Positions 9,126-18,715 of a stretch of 64,000 nucleotides of DNA are shown piece by piece; position 1 is the first letter of the stretch, and the number at the start of each line of letters is the position of its first letter. A program made the position numbers and the translations under genes. The stretch lies in assembly GCA_008690995.1 (NCBI GenBank), contig VRMN01000001.1, positions 4,216,001 to 4,280,000 on the forward strand, written 5' to 3'. This stretch comes from Porphyridium purpureum (Eukaryota; Rhodophyta; Bangiophyceae; Porphyridiales; Porphyridiaceae). A model generated the notes under the pieces. It saw only the letters and a program-made list of their open reading frames with translations, was not told where the DNA came from and ran no database searches.

Positions 9126-9199
9126 GCTCTAGGGGTTACTCTCTGTTACGATTTTACTGTCGGATCCTTAACCTAAAGATAAACCGCAAATCTAATGCA

Positions 9200-12100
9200 T
9201 TACCGCTTTCCCGGAGCAGTGGCCAATGTCGAGAGACATGGTGTGGGCGCCAGGGAGCGGAGGCCCGAAGAGAGCCATTGCAGTCCCGCCACGGGGATGG
9301 CGGGTGCCGAATGCCGCAGAAGCACGGCCTCGGCTGCCGACCGGAAGACGGCCAAGGAAAGGGCCCGATGGAGAATCATCGAGGCTTGGCCGCGCCGCAG
9401 CTGCTTGGCCATCTGGAATGACCCCGCGAGCGAGGCCAGGAAAGGTCGGGCATCGTCGCCCAGGCGCCCAAAGATGTCCAGCACCAGCGGGCAAAACGAA
9501 GTCGGAGCCACCGCCGCAGAGTGAGCGGTGGCGCTGACTGCCGGCGGGCCCGGACGAGCCGACACGAGCGAAGTGTAGGCCGACAGCTTGGCCGCAGTCT
9601 TGATGCGAATGGCGGAGCCGGGCGTGCGCCGCGCACCTGCCTTGTCCGGCAGGACGACCGAGACGTCGACGCCGGTCGTGCCAATCAGTACGTCGTACGG
9701 CCGCCGAGCCGTGCTGGTGTCGCACACCGCGGGCTCGCGCACGGTCACCAGACCCGCCGCGTGGGCAAAGTCCCGGAGCGCTTCTGCCACGCGTTCGTGG
9801 CGCCCGTAGCGCGAGGGCCCGAACACACAAGCGAGCGCGTGCCGGCCCAGAGCGTCCAGGCGCTCGCCACAAATGGCACCGGTCGTGGCCGAAATGGCCG
9901 GGCACCGAGTCTGCGAAGCAAACTGGGCCAGGCGCGTCGGGAGCCCGAGCATGTGGCGCACCGCAGCTTGCCACACGTGCGGCCGCATCCGAGTCGCGTG
10001 ACCTGCCAGAGGTATAGCGCTCGGCATGCTCAGCCAAGCCAGCGCAAACGGAGCGGAGATGCCGTGCCTTCGGTGGAACTCCCACGTCGTGGTGCCTTGG
10101 TCAGAGAGCCAGTCTGTCTGCATTTTGCGGAAAAAGCGACGGCAACTCTGCGTCTGGGACGACAGGAGTGTTCCGGGAGGCGCATCGTCAGCGGCGACCG
10201 GCGCTGGGAGACAAGCCAGAGCCGCCTGGTCGCTGTGGAACCGAGCATCCCAGCGCACCAAAGTGGGTGGCACCACATCATCGGGTACCTGGTCCAAGGC
10301 ACGCGCGGCTGCACGGCTGCCTGCCGCGAACGCGAACGGAGCAACGTCGGTGAGCGCGGTCAGGCCGAGGCCCCCCATTGACAAGGGCAAGCGCCACTCG
10401 GGTCGGACGTCGGTGCCGTCGAGGCAGTCCGCCGGCGCAGTCCCGACTGTGCGTGCGACGCAGTGCCGCCAGCCTTCGTCAAAGGAAGCGAGCTCCGCAC
10501 GGATCACATCGGCCGGCATGGTGCGCGTCAGGTGCGCGAGGCGGCGCGGGCCCACGCTGCCGCGGAGGAGGTGAAACGCCTCTTCGGAGCACGGCAACTC
10601 GGACACGGTGCGAGCCAGGTCGAGGACCTTGCGAGAGAGACGCGCGATGGGCGCCAGTGCACGGCCTGCACCGGTCGCGTCCAGGGGCACGCCGAGAAGC
10701 TCCGCCTCGGACCACGAAGTGACGAGCAAGTCTTGCAGGCCGTCCGGCACATCGCTGCGCGTCATCGTGCCCGTCAAGATAAACTCTGTCTTTGCGCGAT
10801 TGATCGCCAGGCCATGGGCCTGCGCGTCGTGCTCGAAGGCCAGAAGGAATGCAGCCAAGTGCGCTGGCGTGCCGACGACACAGCCGTCGTCCAAGTACCA
10901 CACTTGATGCACCTGCGGCGCCGAGAACTGGGCCAAGACGTTTTGCAGGACCAGCGAAAACAAAAGCGGGCCAAGCGGGTCCCCTTGCTGCACGCCCCGA
11001 GCGCTGTACAGCATTTGGGTCCCGAGCCGAAGAGGAGAAGGTGTTGAGTAGGTTGACCGCACCAGCGGCCACAACTCGGGAAAGCGCGCGTGCACCAAGC
11101 GGAGCAGCGTGTGGCGACTGACCGTGTTGAAAGCGTTCGCCAGGTCAATTTTCAGGGCCGCTACGGGCTCGGACTGCGTTGGCTCGAGCACGGCCATGCG
11201 GGTACCCATGATGGCGGCCTCGAGGCCCGACTTGCGGCCTACGCCGAACTGCAGCGGAAGCAGGCTGTCCACGGCAGCTTGGCCGAGGCAGCGGAGCGCA
11301 AGCTTGCCGAGCGCGCGACGAAGCACCTCACCTACCGCGATGGGTCGCACGCCGCCATCCTTCTTGCGCAAAGGAATAAGGCGGGCGTGGTTCCAGAGCG
11401 CTCCGGCCTGGCCCTCGAAGCCACGACGAACGAGCGCCTGCGACACTCGCAGCAGAGCCACTTGGACCTTGGAGCCGGCCACCTCGGTCTGAAGCACTTG
11501 GTGCAGCAGACTTGCCGACCAGCGGGACGGACCGCTCCCGCTGGTGTGGGGAATGGCGAGGATGAGCTGACGAATGTCGTCGCCCTCCCAAGGAACGTCA
11601 GCTGCGGATGCGGAGTCTTGACCAGGCCCGTGCGCATCGTGGCGCAGTGAGCTGGTGTCGGCGGCTGACGGATGCAGCGCGCGCAGCTTGGCAAGCACGT
11701 CATCAGTGACCTGATGAATGCCGCTGGACTCGAGAAGACGCGCGGCAGCCCCAATGTGGTGCGCGCGCATGTGCTTCTGAACCTGCTTTGCGAGCAGGTC
11801 TGGAGTCAGCGTACCCGTTGGCAAAGCAGCGTCTACCGGGACGGCCGAAACAAGCTCAGTGATGCTGTCCGCGCGCCACTTGTGGAGTCGGTCCACCAAG
11901 AAGGCCGCTCGTGCGCGGGACGGCTGTCGCCCGGGCGGCAGGCACAGAACCAATGTCGGGAACGTCCACAGCCGGCTCAGGGCGCGCACTTGCTCCAGTT
12001 CCGACGGCGCCCGCGCCAAGTCCTCCAGCATGGCTGCGAGCTCGAGCGCCACCGTGGCACTGAGCCGCTGCGGCACCCGCTTCCATGTTCTGACCTGCAT

Positions 12101-13171
12101 TGCCAAAACCGCATCGACAAAACGGACGAGTGTATGGGTGGAGGCGGCACCGAAGAACTCCGAGGGAGAGTTGCGGAGTTGCGCAAACACGTCGTCGAGC
12201 CCAGTCAGGTCATCTGCTGCGCGGTTGCGCCGGACGGCCAGCGTCTGGGCATGGGTGAGGCCCGAGCCACAAAGCACTGGGTCCAGGCATCGCGAGATGG
12301 CATGCGGGTGGTTCAGCGAGTTGACCTCGCAAATCTTGCCGCACGCTCGCTGGCCAACGCCCAGCGTGCGCAGAACCGCGGGCGGGACGGCGCGGACCTG
12401 CGCTGCAGAGTGGCGCGAGAAGTGGCGCACCTGCGAGGACCGAAGGTCGAGGCGAGTGTCACAGACTGGGCACTTGGGCTTCGCGGTCGTACATGGTCCG
12501 CACTGACATGCCGAGTCAGCCTGGGTTCGTGGCACCGCCAGCCCGCATTTGTTCCTGCGCAGTTCCAGCGCGCCCCACACGTCCGCCGGTGGCATGATCG
12601 TGGGATGCTCGCGCCCCCAGTGGCGGCCGACGTGGGCCATGGAGCTGCTCGCAAACGGGCAACGCGGCTCCGGGCACGGATATTGCGGTGTCCGGGGCCG
12701 TGCTAGGCCGCCGCGACTCTGCGGCCGCTGTCCGTGGTCATCTGACGGCTGGCCTGCTCGCTCACGCTGGGGCAGCCAGTCATCCCCAGAGTCGGAGGTC
12801 GAGTAGGAGCTGTCGGTGGGCGACTCTGTATCGCCCAGGATCGGTGCACAGGAAAGCGTCGGACGCCGTCGCCGGAGTCCCGGCGCCATGATGGTTTCAA
12901 TGCCCGTGCTCGGAGCGGGCCGACTTGGCGCGTCGTTGGACGCGGAGGATGTCCGTTCAGCGCCAGTCTCGCGCACAGAAGTCAGACTGCCCCGTTGTCG
13001 GAGCGAGACTGCGGCTTGCTCGGTGCGTACACCGACGTCCCCGCCGGCATCTGGAGTGTCCCAGGCCGCCCGGTCAGAGTCCGACTCGGACCCTGCCCGA
13101 CCGGCTGCTTGCCGGTTCGGGGCATCCCCGAGAGTGGGTACAAAGGTATCCTTACTCATCATGGTATTCAT
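9200..13171 (-). CDS. LINE A ORF2: reverse transcriptase with restriction-like endonuclease
   Basis: About 1323 residues from the ATG at 13171. An N-terminal C2H2 finger (CPEPRCPF...H...H, near residue 160-185) is followed by a second Cys pair region. The reverse transcriptase spans roughly residues 560-850, with LIPLRKKDGGVRPIAVG, GVQQGDPLGPLLFS and the catalytic YLDDG at about 759-763 (nucleotides 10883-10897). Near the C terminus a C-x(n)-C-x(8)-H-x(3)-C knuckle (about 1089-1114) precedes RRPYDVLIG...VDVSVV (about 1154-1172), the P-D...D pattern of restriction-like endonucleases. The frame is open upstream to 13426, but 13171 is preferred because three ATGs there overlap the ORF1 stop. The product would nick a chromosomal target and prime reverse transcription there. 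Confidence 0.88.
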   Translation of the reverse strand: MNTMMSKDTFVPTLGDAPNRQAAGRAGSESDSDRAAWDTPDAGGDVGVRTEQAAVSLRQRGSLTSVRETGAERTSSASNDAPSRPAPSTGIETIMAPGLRRRRPTLSCAPILGDTESPTDSSYSTSDSGDDWLPQRERAGQPSDDHGQRPQSRGGLARPRTPQYPCPEPRCPFASSSMAHVGRHWGREHPTIMPPADVWGALELRRNKCGLAVPRTQADSACQCGPCTTAKPKCPVCDTRLDLRSSQVRHFSRHSAAQVRAVPPAVLRTLGVGQRACGKICEVNSLNHPHAISRCLDPVLCGSGLTHAQTLAVRRNRAADDLTGLDDVFAQLRNSPSEFFGAASTHTLVRFVDAVLAMQVRTWKRVPQRLSATVALELAAMLEDLARAPSELEQVRALSRLWTFPTLVLCLPPGRQPSRARAAFLVDRLHKWRADSITELVSAVPVDAALPTGTLTPDLLAKQVQKHMRAHHIGAAARLLESSGIHQVTDDVLAKLRALHPSAADTSSLRHDAHGPGQDSASAADVPWEGDDIRQLILAIPHTSGSGPSRWSASLLHQVLQTEVAGSKVQVALLRVSQALVRRGFEGQAGALWNHARLIPLRKKDGGVRPIAVGEVLRRALGKLALRCLGQAAVDSLLPLQFGVGRKSGLEAAIMGTRMAVLEPTQSEPVAALKIDLANAFNTVSRHTLLRLVHARFPELWPLVRSTYSTPSPLRLGTQMLYSARGVQQGDPLGPLLFSLVLQNVLAQFSAPQVHQVWYLDDGCVVGTPAHLAAFLLAFEHDAQAHGLAINRAKTEFILTGTMTRSDVPDGLQDLLVTSWSEAELLGVPLDATGAGRALAPIARLSRKVLDLARTVSELPCSEEAFHLLRGSVGPRRLAHLTRTMPADVIRAELASFDEGWRHCVARTVGTAPADCLDGTDVRPEWRLPLSMGGLGLTALTDVAPFAFAAGSRAAARALDQVPDDVVPPTLVRWDARFHSDQAALACLPAPVAADDAPPGTLLSSQTQSCRRFFRKMQTDWLSDQGTTTWEFHRRHGISAPFALAWLSMPSAIPLAGHATRMRPHVWQAAVRHMLGLPTRLAQFASQTRCPAISATTGAICGERLDALGRHALACVFGPSRYGRHERVAEALRDFAHAAGLVTVREPAVCDTSTARRPYDVLIGTTGVDVSVVLPDKAGARRTPGSAIRIKTAAKLSAYTSLVSARPGPPAVSATAHSAAVAPTSFCPLVLDIFGRLGDDARPFLASLAGSFQMAKQLRRGQASMILHRALSLAVFRSAAEAVLLRHSAPAIPVAGLQWLSSGLRSLAPTPCLSTLATAPGKR

Positions 13172-14648
13172 GAGCCCCGGAGGGCTGTGCAGATGACGGC
13201 AACTGGCTCGTGCGCGCTGGCGCCGTGGCCTGGATGAATGCGCCCCAAATGGCGTCATCCACACGGGGGCAGCCCGCACTGACCCCCTCGCACCGACTGC
13301 GGTGCATGCTGAGGGCCTTGCTGGACGTGCCCAGCTTGAATACGCGACCGCACGGGTACGCCCCGATGCCCGCCTGCGCCAGGCGCGCGCGATCAAGAAA
13401 GGCGCCCGCAGTCGCGTGGGCGTCATTCATGTGCGCAACGAGCGCCTCGGTGGTGGCGTGCACGGTGTGGCTGCTCGTGCCTGCTGCACAATCTGCAGCG
13501 GGACAGCGAAGAGCCTGGTCTGTGCGTGTCGGGTCACCAACAAACGCGTCAGGAGCATCCGAGTGTGCTGCTCCAGGCAAGCTGGCCAAGTTCCCTGCCG
13601 GTGCGGTGCCGCTGTAGTCGGCCACCAGCCGCGTGTCTGGATGCGGCGGAGCTTCGGCTGCAAGCGCGGCCTGCGGGGCGTCGACGTCAGGCCCAACCTG
13701 CCCGTCTGGCCCAGGCGGTGTCTGCTGCTGCTGCGAATCCGTACCCGCCGCTGGCTGCACGGAAAGCGCGCGAGACGCCCGGGGTGCTCCGTCACGGAGA
13801 GCCCCCGAAGGTCGCTTCGGGTTGTGCTCCGGGGAGCTTTTCTCTGGTGCACCGTGCTTTGCTGCCGGTGAGCGCTCTGGCGTGCGCACCACTGCGCAAG
13901 GTCCTGCGGCGAACTGGGAGGCCGGTCCCGGAGGACTGTCAGGACACAGCGGCATAGACGAGTCCGAGCAGAATGCGACGGAGCTGGTCGAGCTCTCCTC
14001 TTCAGAGTGACCCGACGTGGTCGCCGCTGGGCTTTCATTGTCACCCATATCCACCGGCAGTCCGCATGCCTCACGGTCGGTCATGGTACTCGCGGTGCCT
14101 GGTGATACCGGCGGTGGTTCAGCCGCACTCGCCCCAGGCTGAAGGGGCACGTGTGTTTCTGTCACCAACTCGGCTGGACGTGCGGCGCTACCCGACGTGG
14201 TGGCGCGAACCTTTGCAGCTGGTGGCCCAAGCGCCGAGCGCTCCAGGGTCTTGCGCAGGCGGTGGAGAAGTCCCAGCACAGCCTGCTTGCTCTTGAAAGA
14301 GCGGGCGTCCAGCGCACCCACGCGGTCCGTGTGCGTATGGGTGTCACGTACGAGAGCCGTGCGGGCCTTCTCCGACAGACTCTGGCCCCAGCGGGCCACG
14401 TCTACGCCAAGGCGCTGCATAAGCGCGGCCGTGCGGGTTGTCCCGTTCCAGAACGGGATGGTGTTCACATGTACTGCCCTCACTCTCGGCAGCATGTCCA
14501 CCAGCACCTCGGCGTACCCGACCGGCACCAGCACCAAGAAGGATGGAGACGGCGCGCCCGGCAACGACAGGACCTCCACTGGAAGTTTGCCCTCCACCTG
14601 CCGGCGCGGAGAGCTCGAAGCCACCAGCGCCCGGATGCCTTTGCGCAC
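13152..14648 (-). CDS. LINE A ORF1: zinc-finger protein, probably 5' truncated
   Basis: The open frame is up to 498 residues, but its first true ATG is at 14495; upstream codons remain open to the element edge, so the N terminus is probably missing. The middle is low-complexity and rich in Ser, Pro and Ala. The C-terminal part has C-x4-C...H-x4-H (CPAADC...HMNDAH) and C-x(13)-H-x3-C patterns that look like nucleic-acid-binding fingers. Its stop (TAA at 13152-13154) overlaps the ORF2 start region as ATGATGAGTAA, suggesting that ORF2 is translated by termination and reinitiation. No RRM or esterase domain is visible. Confidence 0.7.
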   Translation of the reverse strand: MRKGIRALVASSSPRRQVEGKLPVEVLSLPGAPSPSFLVLVPVGYAEVLVDMLPRVRAVHVNTIPFWNGTTRTAALMQRLGVDVARWGQSLSEKARTALVRDTHTHTDRVGALDARSFKSKQAVLGLLHRLRKTLERSALGPPAAKVRATTSGSAARPAELVTETHVPLQPGASAAEPPPVSPGTASTMTDREACGLPVDMGDNESPAATTSGHSEEESSTSSVAFCSDSSMPLCPDSPPGPASQFAAGPCAVVRTPERSPAAKHGAPEKSSPEHNPKRPSGALRDGAPRASRALSVQPAAGTDSQQQQTPPGPDGQVGPDVDAPQAALAAEAPPHPDTRLVADYSGTAPAGNLASLPGAAHSDAPDAFVGDPTRTDQALRCPAADCAAGTSSHTVHATTEALVAHMNDAHATAGAFLDRARLAQAGIGAYPCGRVFKLGTSSKALSMHRSRCEGVSAGCPRVDDAIWGAFIQATAPARTSQLPSSAQPSGAHEYHDE

Positions 14649-14690
14649 GGAGCGCGGCTCTGCCGAGGTGTGGCAGCTTGTCAGGACAAT

Positions 14691-15570
14691 CCATATGGTA
14701 GGTTGATGTTAAAAAACATTAAAAAATTGTTTACTCAAGTATGCTACAAATTTGTCATTCAAAATGGATATTGAATGATAGCCCGTGCTCACGCGCTCAC
14801 AACGATATGCTTTGTATGTGAAACGGTGCTTGTATGGCTGAGATATATGACTGTAAGTACCTTTGCAGCGGGTACGCCATTCGCAATGGTGGGTACATGA
14901 TCCGCAGCCATGGGTCCGGCATCCGCATATGCTGAACCCCTCAAATCACGGGTGCCAGCAGAACTTCTACCCTAGAGGTACAGTATCTTCATACTGGGGA
15001 CGCGGTATCCGCTTATGATGGGCATGCCAGCCGCAGCATGTGTACAGTCACGCGAAACATGGTGGATACGTGATTTGCAGGGTGGGTACGTGATCCGCAA
15101 GGTGGGGACGCGAGCCGCAAGGTTGGTACGCGAGCCGTAAAGTGGGTACGTGATCCGCACGTTGGGTCAAGTTAATAAGGGTACCATAATAAAATGGTGT
15201 TGATTTGCTATAAGTGAGTACAACAACGATACTGTACAGTTGCACAGGGGAAAAGAAGAGTAGATTGTCCAAAGTCCAACGTTGCGTTCTGCATAGTACC
15301 GCGGTATCGTTTTAACATGAAAATATTTCACTATAGCAGTTCGTGTGCATAGTTGACTTTTTCATAGGTGAATGGCATTGTTTTAGGCTGAAAGATTTAG
15401 CATAGAGAGACGACCCCCAAAAATGGGTGGTAATGCATTAAATAGGCATCCCCAATTCGCGGTGGACAAGCATAGTAAAACAGTATCATGTTGATATGAT
15501 ACCCGAGCATAGCAAATTACCATTGAAATGTGATAAAGTGCGTGTTCAGTTGGCGCTGAAAAACCACTGC
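14691..15570. repeat. R2: AT-rich dispersed block (near-identical to R5)
   Basis: It matches 35624-36480 almost base for base over about 850 bp, starting at CCATATGGTAGGTTGATG. It carries the spaced CATAGTAAAA-like motifs and the TAATGCATTA...GGCATCCCC box at about 15429-15452. It begins exactly at the 5' edge of LINE A. Near-identity with R5, 21 kb away, means a recent segmental duplication or gene conversion. Confidence 0.85.
15056..15165. repeat. 20-bp tandem repeat inside R2
   Basis: Five diverged copies of a 19-21 bp unit like GTGGGTACGTGATCCGCAAG. An isolated unit lies earlier near 14885. The same array is present in R5 at about 35990-36100. Confidence 0.8.
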
Positions 15571-15829
15571 CCGTTGAGCGATCGGCAAGCTGTGCGGGCG
15601 GCGAGGGGGCGAGGAGTGGCGCCGGCGTGGGGCGAGCGCGGGCGCTGTGGGGCGCGTGGGCGCGGCGCGCGGGCGCGCGGGGCGCGGCGTGCTCGGGCGC
15701 GGTTGGCGCGGTGGGCGGGTGGGCGCGGCGCGCCGGCGCCGCGGGCACGGGTGGTGGGTAGGGATGGGCGCGGACGGGCGCAAGTGGTGGGACTCGATGG
15801 GATCCGGTAAGGCGTGCTTGAGCGCGGCG
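15571..15829. repeat. GC-rich tail of R2
   Basis: A run of GCGGGCGCGG-like words with extreme G+C and strong strand bias (G on the plus strand). The same kind of tail follows the box in R1, R3, R4 and R5, but its exact sequence varies from member to member. Long open frames here on either strand come from the composition and are not genes. Confidence 0.65.
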
Positions 15830-16790
15830 GCGTGAAGAAGAGGCCGCCGCTGCCGAGCACGCTCGACACGAGAACGCGTGAGCTTTGGCCGCACAATACG
15901 ACGACGCTGCCGAGCACGCTCGACACGAGAACGCGCGAGCTTTGGCCGCGCATTGCGCCGCTGCCGCCGAGCAAGCCCGCCGTACGGGTGAGTGTCGAGA
16001 TCTTACTGGATAACGCGCCGTTGCCGCGGAGCACACGCGCCATGAGCAGGTGCGAGATGTTGTCCAACAACGCGCCACTGCTGCGGAGCAGGCGCGCGTT
16101 GAGGCACGAGATTTGGCTGCACTATGCGATGGCGCCGCCGAGCAAGCACGCCGCGACACTGCAAAAGAACAGCAACTTGGTCGGATTGCCGAGAACGACA
16201 AGGACGTGCGGAAGCGCTGATGTGGTAGAGCCAGGCGGCGCACTTCGGAGATGTGTATGCGCAGGTCAGGCTGAGCCATGTCTGTAGCGAGCGACGCTTG
16301 CGGCCGGCTGCGCTAGGGCGATTGCGAGGTGGTTGAGGCGTGTCGCAAAGCCGCAGAACAGGGACTTGCAGCCGCGCAGGCTACGTTGGGCGTTTGTGAC
16401 GAACGTAGTGATGGCGATCTCCTAAGGACACGCGCAAAGCGGTCGAGCTCTTCCGCAAGGTCGCGGATCACGGTGACTCGCGGGCGCCGTTTCGTTTGAG
16501 CGCTTGTTGTGACAGCGGGCAGGGCGGTCTGCCAAAGACAAGCGCTCGGCGATCGAGTGGCCAAGTAATACCGCCCGATAGGGAGGCGTATGGGCGTAGT
16601 CCGGGTTGGGCGCTTCTTATTCTAATGGGTCAGTCAGCTTGTGCGAGGACAATCTCTACGGATAGTGGTGGCGCAAGGCCATGGAGCAAGCACCAGGAAG
16701 AGAGCAATAAAACTTATGCACTCGTTACCAAATTGATAAAGGCAGTGTGCGCTAATAAAGGCGCGACGGCTGCGCAAGGGGTGAACGCCG
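15830..16790 (+). pseudogene. Decayed coiled-coil / Sel1-repeat gene (unit 2)
   Basis: The first part (about 15830-16160) is a tandem repeat whose translation in shifting frames gives AAEQARxxEARDLA-like heptads, suggesting a coiled coil. From about 16325 come Sel1-like units: EACRKAAEQGLAAAQATLGV, then AVELFRKVADHGDSRAPF. Sel1 repeats are alpha-helical TPR-like solenoids that hold protein partners. No single frame crosses the region and several stops and frame changes are needed to follow it, so the copy is dead. The better preserved relative is at 36665-37885. The reading direction is plus, opposite to the LINEs. Its true start is not identifiable because the upstream DNA is the GC-rich tail of R2. 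Confidence 0.6.
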
Positions 16791-16862
16791 GTGAGCATAA
16801 GCACCGGTGAGCACGGCTGCGTGCGGGTGAGTACGAGTGAGTACGAGTGAGCACGGGTGAGC
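16791..16862. repeat. 10-bp GAGCACGAGT-type repeat
   Basis: Several diverged copies of GAGTACGAGT/GAGCACGGGT lie between the pseudogene and the 20-bp minisatellite. The same 10-bp repeat in the same place occurs in unit 4 at 37885-37965. Confidence 0.7.
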
Positions 16863-17190
16863 TCATAGAACACTGCTGAACACCACTGAACACTACTGAA
16901 GACCACAGAACACTACCAAAGACCACAGAACACTACCGAAGACTACAGAACACCACCAAAGACCACAGAACACTACCGAAGACCACTGAACACTACTCCA
17001 GACGACAGAACACTACCGAAGACTGCAGAACACTACCGAAGACTGCAGAACACTACTGAAGACCACAGAACACTACTGAAGACTACAGAACACTACTGAA
17101 GACCGCAGAACACTACTGAAGACCACAGAACACTACTGAAGACCACAGAACACTACCGAAGACCACAGAACACTACCGAAGACCATAGAC
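16863..17190. repeat. 20-bp minisatellite (unit 2)
   Basis: About sixteen copies of a 20-bp unit, CAGAACACTACTGAAGACCA, with scattered changes at the T/C and G/A positions. The same 20-bp unit makes up 29060-29620 and a short remnant at 37968-38020. It precedes the 3' end of LINE B by about 190 bp; that spacer (17191-17380) holds nothing I recognise. Confidence 0.92.
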
Positions 17191-17380
17191 GTAGTGAATG
17201 ACGAGTGTCTTATTTATTACATATCTCGGCTCCTATGCGTCTTGAAATTATGTTTCACCCATCGTCCGATGCAGCTTGTCGCTCTGAGCCCGCTCCAATC
17301 ATTATGTACTCGATACCTTCCTTCATTCATCTGATATTTGAAATTTTCTATTTTTTGAGGGGGGCCTCGAAGAGCTATGA

Positions 17381-17588
17381 GGGTTACTCTGAAATCGTTT
17401 TACATTATAAATCTAGAGGGCCTAAGTACTTTACCTATGTATCAGCAAAGTCAGTGCGACTCTGCTTCCGATTCCGAGAGTACCTCGCCTACAAAGAGGC
17501 GCCTGCCCGTCTCCAGCCAGTGCTGCGAGGCAACTGGCAGAGTCGGGCCCGGGTGCCGTAGAAGCACCGCCGCCGCCACCGAGCGGTA
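17381..17588 (-). mobile_element. LINE B, 3' part
   Basis: This is the 3' terminal 208 bp of a minus-strand LINE. Its tail reads CAGAGTAACCC on the minus strand, and it ends on the right at GAGCGGTA, where the chromovirus was inserted. The same sequence continues uninterrupted in LINE C (29.76-29.99 kb) and LINE D (38.02-38.24 kb). The other part of this copy resumes at 24275. Confidence 0.92.
17585..17588. repeat. Target-site duplication GGTA (left)
   Basis: GGTA occurs immediately outside both LTRs of the chromovirus (17585-17588 and 24275-24278). The uninterrupted LINE C and D copies have GGTA once at this point, so the duplication was made by the insertion. A fifth base is ambiguous. Confidence 0.8.
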
Positions 17589-17866
17589 TGCTGTGTACTA
17601 CACCCGCAGCCACTACAACCCCTCTCTCACCTACAGGCACCCGCCCGGATCGAACCCCGACACCAACGGCACACCAACCTCTCCTCGCACTTCGGTACCT
17701 CCTTTACTTTTCGTTTAGCTCGGGCCGCACGGCGGCGTGGATTATATACTGCCGCAAAGCCCTGGATCTAACTCAGTGGTGGGTTTGGATGGGGTTTTGG
17801 AGGGTGGACTGTACTATGGAGTACAGGTGCTACATGTGTACAGTGCATGGGGTGTACAGCATAGCA
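17589..17866 (-). repeat. 3' LTR of the chromovirus
   Basis: 278 bp, beginning TGCTGTGTAC and ending CATAGCA on the plus strand. A minus-strand TATATAAT box lies near 17741-17749. The end holds nested inverted GTAC words (CTGTAC...GTACAG), potentially hairpin-forming. Confidence 0.9.
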
Positions 17867-18496
17867 CATCTCCCCCACCGCCTCAACCGCTTGTGCGCGC
17901 TCGGGGACCGGGAAGAGAGGAAAGGGAGGCTGGCTAGCCCGGAGGAAAACCACGCGGGAAACCGGGCAAAGGGGTCGCGGAAAACGACCGCCGGCCAGCC
18001 CCAAACAAGCAAAAAATATTGTGAACGACGGAAAACCCATGCGACCCGGGTGTACGCGGCGGCGTCTTTGTACCTCTTTTCCGTGAGTTTTCGGTTTTCT
18101 GGTGCCGACTCCAGACGAGCACATTCCGGTGATCCAAGGTTCCGAGATAGAGGTGCAGGCTCAAGCAACACTCAAGAGGAGTTGATTGAAGCCTTTTCCC
18201 GCGAGGGAGGGCGCTTGCGGAAACCTCGGCGATATGCAACATTTGCCGACCCACCATGAACAGAAATTCCTGATTTGCGGCCAAACGACGCGGCGAAAGT
18301 GCGCGAAATGCAATATTGTAACCTAGATGAGGCCCACGAAGCCAGTCATCACCAAAGCAGAGCTTCTCTCGCCCTGGAACCTCCAGACACTCGTTGCTCA
18401 TCCGTTGACACCGCCTGCCTCTCAACACCATATCCTCACTGTACCCACCCTGTGAGCCGATACGCCGATACGCCGATACGCCGATACGCGATACGG

Positions 18497-18617
18497 ATAA
18501 ACGGATAAACGGATAAACGGATAAACGGATAAACGGATAAACGGATAAACGGATAAACGGATAAACGGATAAACGGATAAACGGATAAACGGATAAACGG
18601 ATAAACGGATAAACGGA
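18497..18617. repeat. 8-bp satellite (ATAAACGG)n in the chromovirus
   Basis: About fifteen near-perfect copies of ATAAACGG, preceded by a few GATACGCC units (CGATACGC type). It lies between the pol end and the 3' LTR, in the 3' untranslated part. Eight-base tandem units are unusual and length should vary between copies of the element. Confidence 0.93.
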
Positions 18618-18715
18618 TGAGCCTCCGCCTTTCTCACAGTCGAAGGTCGGGAAGGATAGAGAGGCAGCGCGAAAGGAGGCCGAGGCTCTTGCCACACGCC
18701 GGCGGCCCGGACCGA

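Larger units (their letters stand above)
9126..14690 (-). mobile_element. LINE A: RLE-type non-LTR retrotransposon, two ORFs
   Basis: This minus-strand element runs from about 14690 (5') to 9126 (3'). It has an ORF1 with zinc-finger-like motifs, then a long ORF2 with an N-terminal C2H2 finger, reverse transcriptase and a C-terminal zinc knuckle plus restriction-like endonuclease. That is the plan of the R2/CRE/NeSL-like branch rather than the APE-type LINEs. The 3' end closes with AGAGAGTAACCCCTAGAG on the minus strand, a tail shared in outline with LINEs B-D. ORF2 is uninterrupted, so the copy looks young. The 5' end is abrupt and may be truncated in ORF1. No target duplication was found. 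Confidence 0.88.

Noticed and set aside
16863-17190. CRISPR array
   Set aside because: Tandem 20-bp units without unique spacers, in a eukaryotic context with no cas genes.
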